NCBI RefSeq assembly: GCF_000718255.1
Contig: NZ_JOFJ01000004.1
Coordinates: 124,001 to 188,000 of the forward strand
DNA length: 64,000 nucleotides
From: Spirillospora albida
GTDB lineage: Bacteria > Actinomycetota > Actinomycetes > Streptosporangiales > Streptosporangiaceae
Direction: 5' to 3'
The notes under the pieces are model-generated. The model had not been told where the DNA came from. It did not search any database and worked only from the letters and a program-made list of their open reading frames with translations. Shown piece after piece: positions 51,358 to 60,029 of the stretch (position 1 is its first letter; every line of letters begins with the position of its first letter). The position numbers and the translations under genes were made by a program.

Positions 51358-52779
51358 TCATGTTCCGGCGACCACTTCCGTTTCCTTCTCTCGGACGGAC
51401 GGGACGGGCCGGGGACGGCGCGGGGTCATGCCGAGCGCGGCGAGCGCGGCCACGACCAGGAGCACCGCCACCACCAGCCAGGCCTGGACGAAGGCGCGAT
51501 GGGCGTCCGCGTAGCCCTGCGGTGTGCCGAGCACCGCGACGGCGACGCTGACGCCGAGCACGCCCCCGATCTGCCGGCTCATGTTGACCACGGCACTGCC
51601 CGTCGCGAAGCGGTGGTCGGGCAGGTCCGCGGCGGCGGCCGACAGGATGGTGGGAAGGGCGAGGCCCACGCCCGTCCCGCCGATGAGCCAGCCCGGCAGC
51701 ATCTCCGTCGCGTACGCCGGGGTCTGTCCGATGCTCGAGCCCATCAGGACGACCCCGGCGGCGCACAGCGAGCAGCCGAGCGCGGTGACGAGCCCCACCG
51801 GGACGCCCCGCGCCACCATCCGGCCCGCCACCAGCGCGAACAGCGGGACCATCAGGGGGCCGGGGGCGACGCACAGCCCGGTGCGGATCGCCGAGTACTG
51901 CCAGATCTGCTGCATCCAGAGGATGCCGACCAGCAGGTTGGCGGCGAACGCGACGGTGAACAGCAGGATCGCAGCGTTCGACCAGCCGAAGGTGCGCACC
52001 CCGAGCAGCGCCGGCTCGAGCACCGGGGACGGGTGCCGCTGGGAGCGCAGCCAGAACCAGAGCAGGATCAGCAGCGACGTGCCGACCACGACCGCCGTCT
52101 GCCGTCCCGTCCAGTCGCCGGCCTCCACGATGCCGAGCGCGAGCAGGGCGATCGCGGCGGTCAGGATCGCGGCGCCGGCCAGGTCCGGGACGCGGCTGCT
52201 GCGGCCCTCGCGCGAGTCCGGGACGTACCGCAGCGCGCACGCCAGGACGAGGATACCGATGGGGACGTTCACCGCGAACACCCAGCGCCAGGACAGTTCG
52301 ACGAGGACGCCGCCCGCCGCCGGCCCGGCCGCGGCGGCGACCGCGGCGGCGGCCGACCAGATCCGCACCGCGCCGGCCCGGCGGCGCGGCGGGTACGCGG
52401 CGAGGAGCAGGCCGAGGCTGGTCGGGATCAGCGCCGCCGCGCCCGCCGCCTGCGCGACCCGCGAGCCGATCAGCCAGCCCAGCGAGGGGGCGGCGGCGCA
52501 GGCGAGGGAGGCGGCGGTGAAGACGGCGAGACCGAGCAGGAAGCCCGCCTTGCGGCCGTACCGGTCGGCGAGCCGGCCGAGCGGGACGAGCAGCGCCGCG
52601 AACACGATCGCGTACGCGTTCAGGACCCAGGACAGGTCCGCCATGGACGTGCCGGCGAACTCGCGGCCGATGTCGGTGAAGGCGACGTTGACGATGAACA
52701 GGTCGAGTCCCGCCATGAAGCTGGCGACGCAGAGCACCGTCAGCAGCAGCCCCGGGGAGACCTGACTTTGTTTCGCCAT
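51358..52779 (-). CDS. DHA2-type (EmrB/QacA) MFS exporter
   Basis: 473 residues from ATG 52779. About 14 hydrophobic helices, the DHA2 drug:H+ antiporter layout. Motif D1 is visible as MAGLDLFIVNVAFTDIGREF, motif A as LADRYGRKAGF and motif C-like RVAQAAGAAALIPTSLGLLL. It probably exports a toxic compound or natural product. It is divergent from an HxlR-type regulator, and palindromes overlap its start, which lacks a clear ribosome site. Confidence 0.88.
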   Translation of the reverse strand: MAKQSQVSPGLLLTVLCVASFMAGLDLFIVNVAFTDIGREFAGTSMADLSWVLNAYAIVFAALLVPLGRLADRYGRKAGFLLGLAVFTAASLACAAAPSLGWLIGSRVAQAAGAAALIPTSLGLLLAAYPPRRRAGAVRIWSAAAAVAAAAGPAAGGVLVELSWRWVFAVNVPIGILVLACALRYVPDSREGRSSRVPDLAGAAILTAAIALLALGIVEAGDWTGRQTAVVVGTSLLILLWFWLRSQRHPSPVLEPALLGVRTFGWSNAAILLFTVAFAANLLVGILWMQQIWQYSAIRTGLCVAPGPLMVPLFALVAGRMVARGVPVGLVTALGCSLCAAGVVLMGSSIGQTPAYATEMLPGWLIGGTGVGLALPTILSAAAADLPDHRFATGSAVVNMSRQIGGVLGVSVAVAVLGTPQGYADAHRAFVQAWLVVAVLLVVAALAALGMTPRRPRPVPSVREKETEVVAGT

Positions 52780-52827
52780 AGTCAGGGAGGCTAGGCGAAC
52801 CACCTGACTTTGGTCAATAGAAGTCAG
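52761..52827. promoter_or_regulatory. Two inverted repeats between the MFS and HxlR genes
   Basis: CCTGACT-N12-AGTCAGG (52761-52786) overlaps the MFS start codon. CTGACTT-N10-AAGTCAG (52804-52827) lies just upstream of the regulator promoter. Both share the half-site CCTGACTT, so they are probable operators of the divergent HxlR protein. Confidence 0.7.
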
Positions 52828-52840
52828 CTGTTTTCTCTCG

Positions 52841-52846
52841 TATACT
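52841..52846 (+). promoter_or_regulatory. -10 element of the HxlR gene, leaderless spacing
   Basis: TATACT is seven bases before GTG 52854, with no real ribosome binding site between them. This is the spacing of leaderless actinobacterial transcripts. Confidence 0.6.
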
Positions 52847-52853
52847 CCCCAAG

Positions 52854-53357
52854 GTGACAATCACACTTGGCGGGCACTTCGCGGACCGCGACACCTGGTC
52901 CATGCAGAACTGCCCGGTCGCCCGGACACTCGCGGCCCTCGGCCCGCCGTCGGCCGTGCTCGTCCTCAGCGAGGCGTACTTCGGCACCAGCCGGTTCGGG
53001 GACTTCGTGCGCAACCTCGGCATGACCGAGTCGGCCGTCACCGCCCGCCTGCGCCACCTCGTCAAGGCCGGGCTGCTCAGCCGCGAGCCCTACCAGGAAC
53101 CCGGGCAGCGCACCCGCTACGAGTACCACCTGACCAAGATGGGCCTCGACCTCGCGCCCACCCTCGTCGGCCTCATGGAGTGGGGCGAGAACTACCTCCC
53201 GCACGAGGACGGCCGGCAGGTCATGCTCACCCACGCGGGCTGCGGCGCGGACGTCGTCGCCGAGGTCCGCTGCGCCGACGGGCACACCGTCGGCGTCGGC
53301 GACATCGTGATGCGCGCCCCGTCCGACGCCGTCGACGGCGGCGCCGAGGCGGTCTGA
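52854..53357 (+). CDS. HxlR-family transcriptional regulator
   Basis: 167 residues from GTG 52854. Winged helix of the HxlR type: a Cys near residue 19 (WSMQNCPVARTLAALG), then RFGDFVRNLGMTESAVTARLRHLVKAGLL and the wing YQEPGQRTRYEYHLT. The HxlR Trp of DRWTLLIL is replaced here (PPSAVLVLSEA). The N-terminal Cys could sense electrophiles as in YodB-type members. The C-terminal 45 residues include two more Cys. It likely represses the divergent exporter through the repeats at 52761-52827. Confidence 0.87.
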   Translation: MTITLGGHFADRDTWSMQNCPVARTLAALGPPSAVLVLSEAYFGTSRFGDFVRNLGMTESAVTARLRHLVKAGLLSREPYQEPGQRTRYEYHLTKMGLDLAPTLVGLMEWGENYLPHEDGRQVMLTHAGCGADVVAEVRCADGHTVGVGDIVMRAPSDAVDGGAEAV

Positions 53358-53366
53358 CGGGCCGTC

Positions 53367-54047
53367 TCAGCCGTCCTGCGTGAAGGCCGGAGCCGTCGCG
53401 GGACGAGGCGGAGGGCTCGGCACCGACCGCGCCGCCGCCAGCCGGAGCGCGTGCTCCACCAGCACGACCAGCACCTGCTTCGCCGATCCGGCCCGCCGCG
53501 CGTCGCACATCAGCACCGGCACGTGCGGGCCGATGTCGAGCGCCCCCCGGATCTCCGCCGCCTCGTACCGGTCGGCGTGCTCGAAGCAGTTCACCGCCAC
53601 GACGAACGGCGTCCCGCGCTGCTCGAAGTAGTCGATCGCCGCGAACGACGCCGGCAGCCGCCGCGTGTCGGCCAGCACGACCGCGCCGAGCGCGCCCCGC
53701 GACAGCTCGTTCCACATGAACCAGAACCGCTCCTGGCCCGGCGTCCCGAACAGGTAGATCGCGACGCCGTCCCGCAGCGTGATGCGGCCGAAGTCCATCG
53801 CGACCGTCGTGGTCCGCTTCGCCGCGACCCCTTCCAGGTCGTCGACGGCCGCGCCGACGTTCGTCAGCGCCTCCTCCGTCTGCAGCGGCCGGATCTCGCT
53901 GACCGCGCCGACGAGGGTCGTCTTGCCGACCCCGAACCCGCCCGCGACCAGGATCTTCAACGCGACGCGCGGGCCGTCGTCCCGGTCGTCCACGTCGTCG
54001 GGGGCGAGCGGGCCGGGTTCGGGCGGTTCAGAGCGCACGGAGCTCAT
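53367..54047 (-). CDS. cvnD: Conservon GTPase CvnD
   Basis: 226 residues, a small Ras-like (MglA-type) GTPase. P-loop GGFGVGKTTL near 36-45, Thr in the switch I region (KRTTTVAMDFG), FGTPGQERF as the G3 motif and VAVNCFEHADRY in place of NKxD. It is the fourth gene of the conservon typical of actinobacteria, where CvnA-D work as a membrane-associated signalling complex. It overlaps cvnC by 20 bp. Confidence 0.92.
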   Translation of the reverse strand: MSSVRSEPPEPGPLAPDDVDDRDDGPRVALKILVAGGFGVGKTTLVGAVSEIRPLQTEEALTNVGAAVDDLEGVAAKRTTTVAMDFGRITLRDGVAIYLFGTPGQERFWFMWNELSRGALGAVVLADTRRLPASFAAIDYFEQRGTPFVVAVNCFEHADRYEAAEIRGALDIGPHVPVLMCDARRAGSAKQVLVVLVEHALRLAAARSVPSPPPRPATAPAFTQDG

Positions 54048-54435
54048 CGAGCACCCTCCTGAGCAGGTTCGGGTCGTTGTGCGGCTGGACGGACGGCGTG
54101 GACCACCGCTGGATGCCCACGAGCCCCGAGTCGATCAGGTCGCCCGCGAGGACGCGGATCACGCCGAGGGGCAGCCGCAGCTCCGAGGCGATGTCCGCCA
54201 CGGCGTGCGGCCGCCGGCACAGCGCCAGCAGCCGACGCTGCTCCCGCGTCAGCCGGCCGGGCTCCGGCGCGGGCCGGCCCGTCGCGACCAGGATCGCCAC
54301 GATGTCGAGCGGCTCCCCCCGGGGCCGGGTCCGGCCGCGCGTCACCGCGTACGGCCGGACCACGGGACCGGCGGCCTCGTCCAGCCACCGCTCCCCGCCC
54401 GGCCCCCGCGGGGCACCGGGAACGCTGGGATCCAT
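54028..54435 (-). CDS. cvnC: Conservon protein CvnC (DUF742)
   Basis: 135 residues. VVRPYAVTRGRTRPRG is the DUF742 signature, followed by a winged-helix-like region (LLALCRRPHAVADIASELRLPLGVIRVLAGDLIDSGL). It bridges CvnB and CvnD in the conservon, with a six-base gap to cvnB and an overlap with cvnD, so all three are co-translated. Confidence 0.92.
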   Translation of the reverse strand: MDPSVPGAPRGPGGERWLDEAAGPVVRPYAVTRGRTRPRGEPLDIVAILVATGRPAPEPGRLTREQRRLLALCRRPHAVADIASELRLPLGVIRVLAGDLIDSGLVGIQRWSTPSVQPHNDPNLLRRVLDELRAL

Positions 54436-54441
54436 GGGCGA

Positions 54442-54861
54442 TCACCCCGGTCCCGCTCCCGGCACCTCCTGGCGAAGGCCCGTGGACAGCTGCCGGCCGA
54501 CCCGCTTCACCAGCATCGTCATCTCGTACGCGACGAGCCCCGCGTTCGCGCCCGCCTCGCTCAGCAGCGCGAGGCAGCTGTTCGCCCCGGCGGGCACCAC
54601 GAAGAACAGCCCCTCGTCCATCTCGATGAGGGTCTGCCGCACCTCCCCCGACTCCAGCTGCGGGCGCGCGCCGACCGCGAGGCTGTGGAACCCGGCCGAC
54701 AGCGCCGCCAGGTACTCCGCGTCCTCGCGGCCGACGCCGCGGGAGGCGCCCATCACCAGGCCGTCGCGCGACAGCACGACCACCTTCCGGACCTGCGGGA
54801 CCCGGGCGACCAGATCGTCCAGCAGCCAGTTCAGATCCGTCCCCACTCCCTGCCGCGTCAT
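54442..54861 (-). CDS. cvnB: Conservon roadblock/LC7 protein CvnB
   Basis: 139 residues with the roadblock/LC7 fold: LNWLLDDLVARVPQVRKVVVLSRDGL, EYLAALSAGFHSLA, VRQTLIEMDEGLFFVV and ANAGLVAYEMTMLVKRVG. Roadblock proteins act as regulators of MglA-type GTPases such as CvnD. Normally cvnA is directly upstream; here a TnpB element lies in between, so cvnBCD must be expressed through or from that insertion. Confidence 0.92.
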   Translation of the reverse strand: MTRQGVGTDLNWLLDDLVARVPQVRKVVVLSRDGLVMGASRGVGREDAEYLAALSAGFHSLAVGARPQLESGEVRQTLIEMDEGLFFVVPAGANSCLALLSEAGANAGLVAYEMTMLVKRVGRQLSTGLRQEVPGAGPG

Positions 54862-54881
54862 CAGGTTCCTTTCGTGGATGC

Positions 54882-56244
54882 CCCTGCCTTCAGGCTGGGA
54901 GGAAACGAAACCCCTGCCGAGCGGGTCGAAAGCAGCCGATCCGCAGCCAAGGCGGATAGGCGGCTCAGCCGAAGACCGGGGCCGGGTTCGAACAACCGTG
55001 CTATCTTGCGGAAAATGACCAAGCGTGTGAAGCGTGCGTTCAAGTACCGCTTCTATCCGACACCGGAGCAGGCGGATCTGCTGAACCGGACGTTCGGGTG
55101 TGTGCGCAAGGTCTACAACCTGGCACTGGAGACCCGCACCACGGCCTGGCACCAGCGCCAGGAACGCGTCAACTACAACGCGACCAGCGCGATGCTGACC
55201 GCGTGGAAGAAGTCCGCGGAACTGGCGTTCCTGAACGAGGTGTCCTCGGTGCCGTTGCAGCAGGTTCTGCGACATTTGCAGAGCGCGTTCAACGCGTTCT
55301 TCGACAAGCGCGCCGGGTACCCGCGATTCAAGTCCAGGCACCGCTCCCGGGCCTCGGCCGAGTTCACCCCGTCGGCGTTTCGCTGGAGCGACGACGGTCG
55401 GCTGACCCTGGCCAAGATGACCGAGCCGCTGCGCATTCTCTGGTCGCGGCCGCTGCCCGAGGGGCAGGAGCCCTCGACCGTGACGGTGTCGCGTGACTCC
55501 GCCGGCCGCTGGTGGGTGTCCCTCCTGTGCCAGGACACTCCGGTTCCAATGCCCGCCACCACGGCGGTCGTCGGCATAGACGCCGGTCTTGAGCATCTGG
55601 TCGCGTTGTCCACCGGGGAGAAGGTCGCCAACCCCCGGCACGAGCGCGCCGACCGGAGCCGCCTGTCCAAGGCGCAGCGGGAGCTGGCCCGTAAGGAGAA
55701 GGGTTCGGCGAACCGGGCCAAGGCCCGGCTCAGGGTGGCGCGGATCCATGCCCGGATCGCCGACCGCAGGCGTGACGCCCTGCACAAACTGTCCACGAGG
55801 CTCGTGCGTGAGAACCAAACGCTCGTGATCGAGGACCTGTCCGTCCGCAACATGGTCGGCAACCACAGGCTGGCCCGTGCGATCAGCGACGCGGCCTGGC
55901 GTGAGCTGCGGAGCATGCTGGAGTACAAGGCCGACTGGTACAGCCGGGACCTGGTGGTGATCGATCGCTGGTTCCCTTCGTCCAAGGCCTGCTCGGCGTG
56001 TGGTGCGCTCGCTGAGAAGATGCCGCTGAACGTGCGTGCGTGGACCTGTCCCTGCGGGGCGGTTCACGACCGTGATGTGAACGCGGCGCGTAACCTTCTG
56101 GCCGCCGGGCTGGCGGTGACGGCCTGCGGAGCCGGTGTGAGACCTCAACGGGACTCCTCCCGGACGGGGCGGTCGGCGGTGAAACAGGAACACCCGAGGG
56201 CGACCAAGGGAGTCCCTGTCCTTGAGGACGGGGAGGATGTCAAG
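54882..56244 (+). mobile_element. IS1341-type element with lone tnpB (copy B) inside the conservon
   Basis: The tnpB gene is flanked by related hairpins. Right end: 56214-56221 with 56226-56233 (loop TTGA), followed by GGAGGATGTCAAG to about 56244. Left side: a hairpin at 54882-54899 (CCC..GCCT/AGGC..GGG) followed by AGGAA, similar in sequence and orientation to the right end. It may be the left end or a leftover right end of another copy. The cvnA stop codon lies within the right-end sequence. The tnpB 3' end plus right end is where a guide RNA would be encoded. Confidence 0.65.
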
Positions 56245-56265
56245 ATGACGGTCCCCTTCCCATGA
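55015..56265 (+). CDS. tnpB: TnpB RNA-guided endonuclease (IS200/IS605-IS1341 family)
   Basis: 416 residues from ATG 55015. The N-terminus KRAFKYRFYPTPEQADLLNR is the HTH_OrfB region. RuvC acids are intact: VVGIDAGLEHLVALS, VIEDLSVRNM and HDRDVNAARN; the zinc finger is CSACG...CPCG. The C-terminal 50 residues are coded by the right-end hairpin region and run 21 bp past the element, overlapping cvnA tail-to-tail by 26 bp. No tnpA is present. All catalytic residues suggest an active RNA-guided DNase. Confidence 0.9.
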   Translation: MTKRVKRAFKYRFYPTPEQADLLNRTFGCVRKVYNLALETRTTAWHQRQERVNYNATSAMLTAWKKSAELAFLNEVSSVPLQQVLRHLQSAFNAFFDKRAGYPRFKSRHRSRASAEFTPSAFRWSDDGRLTLAKMTEPLRILWSRPLPEGQEPSTVTVSRDSAGRWWVSLLCQDTPVPMPATTAVVGIDAGLEHLVALSTGEKVANPRHERADRSRLSKAQRELARKEKGSANRAKARLRVARIHARIADRRRDALHKLSTRLVRENQTLVIEDLSVRNMVGNHRLARAISDAAWRELRSMLEYKADWYSRDLVVIDRWFPSSKACSACGALAEKMPLNVRAWTCPCGAVHDRDVNAARNLLAAGLAVTACGAGVRPQRDSSRTGRSAVKQEHPRATKGVPVLEDGEDVKMTVPFP

Positions 56266-58783
56266 GGTCGGACGGTCCTTCGTCCTCGTCCCGGCCGCGG
56301 AGCCAGCCCGCCTGCAGCGACGCGAACAGATCGCGCGACGCCTCTGCGGACCGGTCCTCCCAGGCGGCGACGGCGTCCGGCGGCGGAGGCTCCCGGTAGG
56401 CCGCCTCCGAGTACGGCGCGCCCTGCTCGTCGCCGCGCAGCTGCGGCGCGAGGCTCGCGCGCTTGACGCGGCGCGGCAGCGGAGCCCGCCCCTGCGGACC
56501 GGCCCCCGGCGGCGGCCCCGCCGGCGGCCCGCCGAAGTTCGGCGGCGTGTCGTAGGCGGGCGGCATGTCGAAGCTCGGCGGCGCGTCGTAGCCCGGGGGG
56601 CCGTCGTGTCCCGGCGGTGCCCCGCGACCCGGCGGCGCGTCGAACGCCGGCGGGGAGTCGAGCGAGGCCGGCGCGTCGAACGACACGGTCGCGCCGGGCG
56701 GCGGCGCGTCCATCACCGGCGCGTTGAGCATCGCCGTGGACTGCGACTGCCCGCCGGTGCCGTTGCCGGTCCCGTTGGCGCGCGCCTGCCCATCGATCCG
56801 GAACGGACGGACGGCCGGCGCCGCGCCGTCGCCCTTCGCGGGCTCGTCCTCCGGCGAGTCCACGTCCACGATCAGGGTGCGCGGGATCAGCACGACCGCG
56901 CTCACCCCGCCGTACAGCGACGGCTGCAGCGCGACCCGGATGCCGTGCCGCCCCGCGAGCCGCGCGACGACGAACAGCCCGAGCCGGTCGGTGACCGCCA
57001 GGTCGAACTCCGGCGGCCGCGACAGCCGCAGGTTGAGCGCGTCCATCTCGGCCGGGTCGAGCCCGATGCCGCGGTCGATGATGTCCACCGCGAACCCGTT
57101 CGCGCCCATCTCGCCCCGCACCAGCACCTCCGTCGGCGCGGGCGAGAACACCGTCGCGTTCTCGATCAGCTCGGCGAGCAGATGGATGACGTCCGCGACC
57201 GCCTCGCCGATCACGGCGGCCTGCCCGCCGACCACGACGACCTCGACCCGCGTGTAGTCCTCGACCTCCGCGACCGCGGCGCGGAGCACGTCCTCCACGT
57301 GGACGGGCCTGCTCCACCCGCGACCCGCCGCGGCCCCGGACAGGATGACGAGGCCCTCCGCGTGCCGCCGCATGCGGGTGGTGAGGTGGTCGAGCCGGAA
57401 GAGGTCCTCCAGCGCCTTCGGATCGGACGCGTTCCGCTCCATCTCGTCCAGCATCGCCAGCTGCCGGTGCAGCAGCGACTGGCTCCGCCACGCCACGTTC
57501 AGGAACACCCGCGAGATCCCCTCACGCAGGTACGCCTCCCGGACCGCCGTCTCGATCGCCGTGTGCTGCACCTTCGTGAAGGCGTCCCCGACGCGCGCGA
57601 CCTCCCGGCTCCGCCCGATGTCCAGCGGCGGCGCCTCGGCCCGCACGTCCACCTCCTCACCGCGGCGGAGCCGCGCGACGACGGCGGGCAGCCGGTCCTC
57701 CGCCAGGTTCAGCGCGGCCCGCTGCAGGTCCCGCAGCTCCCGCGCCAGGCTCCGGCCCGCGAACAGCGACAGCGCGACGGACGCGACCACCGCCAGCAGC
57801 CCGAACCCGCCGACCAGCACGAGCCGCCGGACGATCCGGTCCCCGATCGGCTTCGCCATCTCGTTCAGCGCGAGACTCGCCTGGGTGACCTTCTGGTCCC
57901 ATGCCTGCCCCAGCAGGGTGGTGTTCTCGGACCAGTCGGCGGCCTCGGCCGGCAGCCTTCCGTCGCGGGCACCGACGATCGCCGCCTCCGCCGCCCGGTA
58001 CCGCCGGAACCCGTCGGACGCGGCGAGCTGCTGCAGCGGCGGGCGGATGGCGTCGTTCAGGTCGGCCATCCCCGCCTCGAAGTCGGCCCGTCCGGCGGCC
58101 GCCCACTGCACGAACGCCGTGTGCTCATCGGTCGTCATCCGGCCGCCGCGCACGCCCGCCGCCGTGACGAGGGCGTCCTGGCGGAGCATGGAGCCCCGCG
58201 CGTTGCCGATCCTGATCAGCGCGCGGCCCTGCTCGAAGATGTCCAGGTCGTTCACCGACACGATGCCGCTGAACATCCGGATGACATCGTCCAGGACGGC
58301 GCTGTAGGACTCGATCACGTCGAGCACCCCGGCCTGCCCGGAGTCGACCTGCGCGCGCAGCTGCGGCAGGCGGTTCAGTGACGTGACCGCCTCGCTGAGC
58401 CGCTTCTTCGTCTCCGGCCGCGCCGCGTCCCGCACCTCCGCCGTCAGAGCGGTCTTGCGGAACGACGCCTGGACGGCGTCGACCCGGGCACGCTGGGCAC
58501 CGAGCCGCTGCCTCTCCTCGGACCTGCGGGTGCTGATCGCGGCGGCGCTCAGGGATCGCTCCCGCTGCAGCTGACCGACGAGGAAGATGCCGGGCAGGCC
58601 GGCCTTCTCGTACGTCGTCGAGAAGTCGTACTTCTCGTCCGCCGCGCCGAGCGTCAGGTTCGCGGCGAACCCCCAAACGGTGATCAGTGAGATCAGGGGG
58701 ACGAGCAGCAGCGCCGTGATGCGCAGGCGAATCGGCCGCCTGCGCCCTTTTCGCTTTCCGCTCCGTCTTTCGTCGGCGACCAT
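56240..58783 (-). CDS. cvnA: Conservon sensor kinase-like protein CvnA
   Basis: 847 residues. A membrane helix near 18-40, a nitrate/nitrite-sensing (NIT)-type extracytoplasmic helical domain (about 45-310), a second helix near 315-340, then a HAMP-like region. The dimerisation segment SLLHRQLAMLDEMERNASD is followed by HATPase_c: ELIENATVFSPAPTEVLV near 535 and DRGIGLDPAE near 565. The last 180 residues are a Pro/Ala/Gly-rich low-complexity tail. The TGA sits in the right-end sequence of the TnpB element, so the original C-terminus may have been altered slightly. Confidence 0.9.
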   Translation of the reverse strand: MVADERRSGKRKGRRRPIRLRITALLLVPLISLITVWGFAANLTLGAADEKYDFSTTYEKAGLPGIFLVGQLQRERSLSAAAISTRRSEERQRLGAQRARVDAVQASFRKTALTAEVRDAARPETKKRLSEAVTSLNRLPQLRAQVDSGQAGVLDVIESYSAVLDDVIRMFSGIVSVNDLDIFEQGRALIRIGNARGSMLRQDALVTAAGVRGGRMTTDEHTAFVQWAAAGRADFEAGMADLNDAIRPPLQQLAASDGFRRYRAAEAAIVGARDGRLPAEAADWSENTTLLGQAWDQKVTQASLALNEMAKPIGDRIVRRLVLVGGFGLLAVVASVALSLFAGRSLARELRDLQRAALNLAEDRLPAVVARLRRGEEVDVRAEAPPLDIGRSREVARVGDAFTKVQHTAIETAVREAYLREGISRVFLNVAWRSQSLLHRQLAMLDEMERNASDPKALEDLFRLDHLTTRMRRHAEGLVILSGAAAGRGWSRPVHVEDVLRAAVAEVEDYTRVEVVVVGGQAAVIGEAVADVIHLLAELIENATVFSPAPTEVLVRGEMGANGFAVDIIDRGIGLDPAEMDALNLRLSRPPEFDLAVTDRLGLFVVARLAGRHGIRVALQPSLYGGVSAVVLIPRTLIVDVDSPEDEPAKGDGAAPAVRPFRIDGQARANGTGNGTGGQSQSTAMLNAPVMDAPPPGATVSFDAPASLDSPPAFDAPPGRGAPPGHDGPPGYDAPPSFDMPPAYDTPPNFGGPPAGPPPGAGPQGRAPLPRRVKRASLAPQLRGDEQGAPYSEAAYREPPPPDAVAAWEDRSAEASRDLFASLQAGWLRGRDEDEGPSDLMGRGPSS

Positions 58784-58797
58784 TCAGATCACCCTTC

Positions 58798-59157
58798 TCA
58801 TGAGCGCGCCCCGTCCAGCGCCGCCCGGGCCATCAGGCCGCGCAGCCGGTCCGTGATCATCGCGACGGCCTCGGCATGGCCGCGCATGGCACGTTCCCGC
58901 GTGGAATAGCGGCCGATATCGGCGTGCATCGCCAGATCGGACACGATGGTTTGCCATAGCAAAGGTCTTCCGTTCGCCGCGAATCCGAGATCGATCACGG
59001 TGAACCAGGTGGAAACGACCACCACGACACCGCCGACCCGGATGACGTCCTGCGCCAGCAGCCGCCCTCGCACGTCCAGCAGGAGCCGTTGTGCCTCGTC
59101 GGAAGTGGCGGGTCTCCCATCCGCCCGGTAATAGTCCACGGACATCGCCATCCCCAT
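58798..59157 (-). CDS. Small hypothetical protein upstream of cvnA
   Basis: 119 residues if ATG 59157 is used; ATGs at 59151, 59145 and 59190 are alternatives, and no start stands out. The sequence (SVDYYRADGRPATSDEAQRL, VVVVVSTWFTVIDLGFAANG, RERAMRGHAEAVAMITDRLR) suggests an alpha/beta fold with one strongly hydrophobic strand, not a membrane helix. I do not recognise the family. It ends 14 bp before cvnA on the same strand, so it may be part of the conservon transcript. Confidence 0.6.
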   Translation of the reverse strand: MGMAMSVDYYRADGRPATSDEAQRLLLDVRGRLLAQDVIRVGGVVVVVSTWFTVIDLGFAANGRPLLWQTIVSDLAMHADIGRYSTRERAMRGHAEAVAMITDRLRGLMARAALDGARS

Positions 59158-59321
59158 CGCCGCAGTACGGCAGAAGACCGCGGTATTCATCCCGTCCCGG
59201 GAATCGCGGTCGGGTCGTCTTCCCGGTCGGCGCACGGAACCGCCGCGCGGGCCGGCACGCGTTTCCGGGCGCGCCGACGGGCGCGGGCGGCCATCGGCGG
59301 TGCGATCGCCGCGTGCGGTGA

Positions 59322-59915
59322 TCAGTAGGCGGGCTGCCGGTCCGGCGGCCAGGCGCGCAGCTCGCACCACACCGACTTGCCGGACGCGGTGTGCTCCGTG
59401 CCGTGGTGCTCGGCGATCACCGCCACGAGGAACCAGCCGCGGCCGGTCTCCTCCAGCAGATCGATCCGCCTGGGGTGCGGGACGGCCGGGCTCGGATCGT
59501 GCACCTCGACGCGCAGCCGGTGGCCCACGCGCAGCAGCCGCAGCCGCAGCACCGCTCCGGCGACCGTCGCGTGCTGGACGGCGTTCGTCACCAGCTCGGA
59601 GACCAGCACCTCCACGTCGTCGCGGACGTGTGCGATGCCCGAGGCCGTGATGACGGTCCGGCTGAAGCCCCGCGCGTGCGGGACGGACGACGTCGCCGCC
59701 GGCAGGTTCACCTCGCCGAGCAGCACCCCGGCGCTGCCGGAGGCGGTGGCGACCAGGGGTTCGGGGACGAGGGTGGCGACGGCAGGCGGGGCGGCCGCCG
59801 TCGTCATGGAGTCGGGGACGAGGGAGTCGGGGACGGTGGTGGACGTCCCGTGGCCGGGCGCCCTGCTACCGGGCGCCTGCGTGGACAGTTCGATCGTGTG
59901 GTTTTCGCCCGACAT
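59322..59915 (-). CDS. HATPase_c ATP-binding protein (anti-sigma/SpoIIAB-like)
   Basis: 197 residues from ATG 59915 with AAGGAGG at eight bases. After a low-complexity Ala/Pro/Thr N-terminus of about 65 residues comes a GHKL domain: VEVLVSELVTNAVQHA (N box, about 101-116), VEVHDPSPAVPHPR and EETGRGWFLVAVIAEHHG (G boxes). Single-domain proteins of this kind are abundant in Streptomyces-like genomes as anti-sigma kinases or regulators. The partner is unknown. Located just upstream of the conservon on the same strand. Confidence 0.85.
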   Translation of the reverse strand: MSGENHTIELSTQAPGSRAPGHGTSTTVPDSLVPDSMTTAAAPPAVATLVPEPLVATASGSAGVLLGEVNLPAATSSVPHARGFSRTVITASGIAHVRDDVEVLVSELVTNAVQHATVAGAVLRLRLLRVGHRLRVEVHDPSPAVPHPRRIDLLEETGRGWFLVAVIAEHHGTEHTASGKSVWCELRAWPPDRQPAY

Positions 59916-60029
59916 GATGAACGCCTCCTTGACTAAGGCGTAGGGGGAACCGATGCCGCCGCCGTCCGGGCACGCGGTGGCACGGTGCCGGCGGGACTCC
60001 GCCCGCCGTGTTCGGACCGGTGGAGAACG

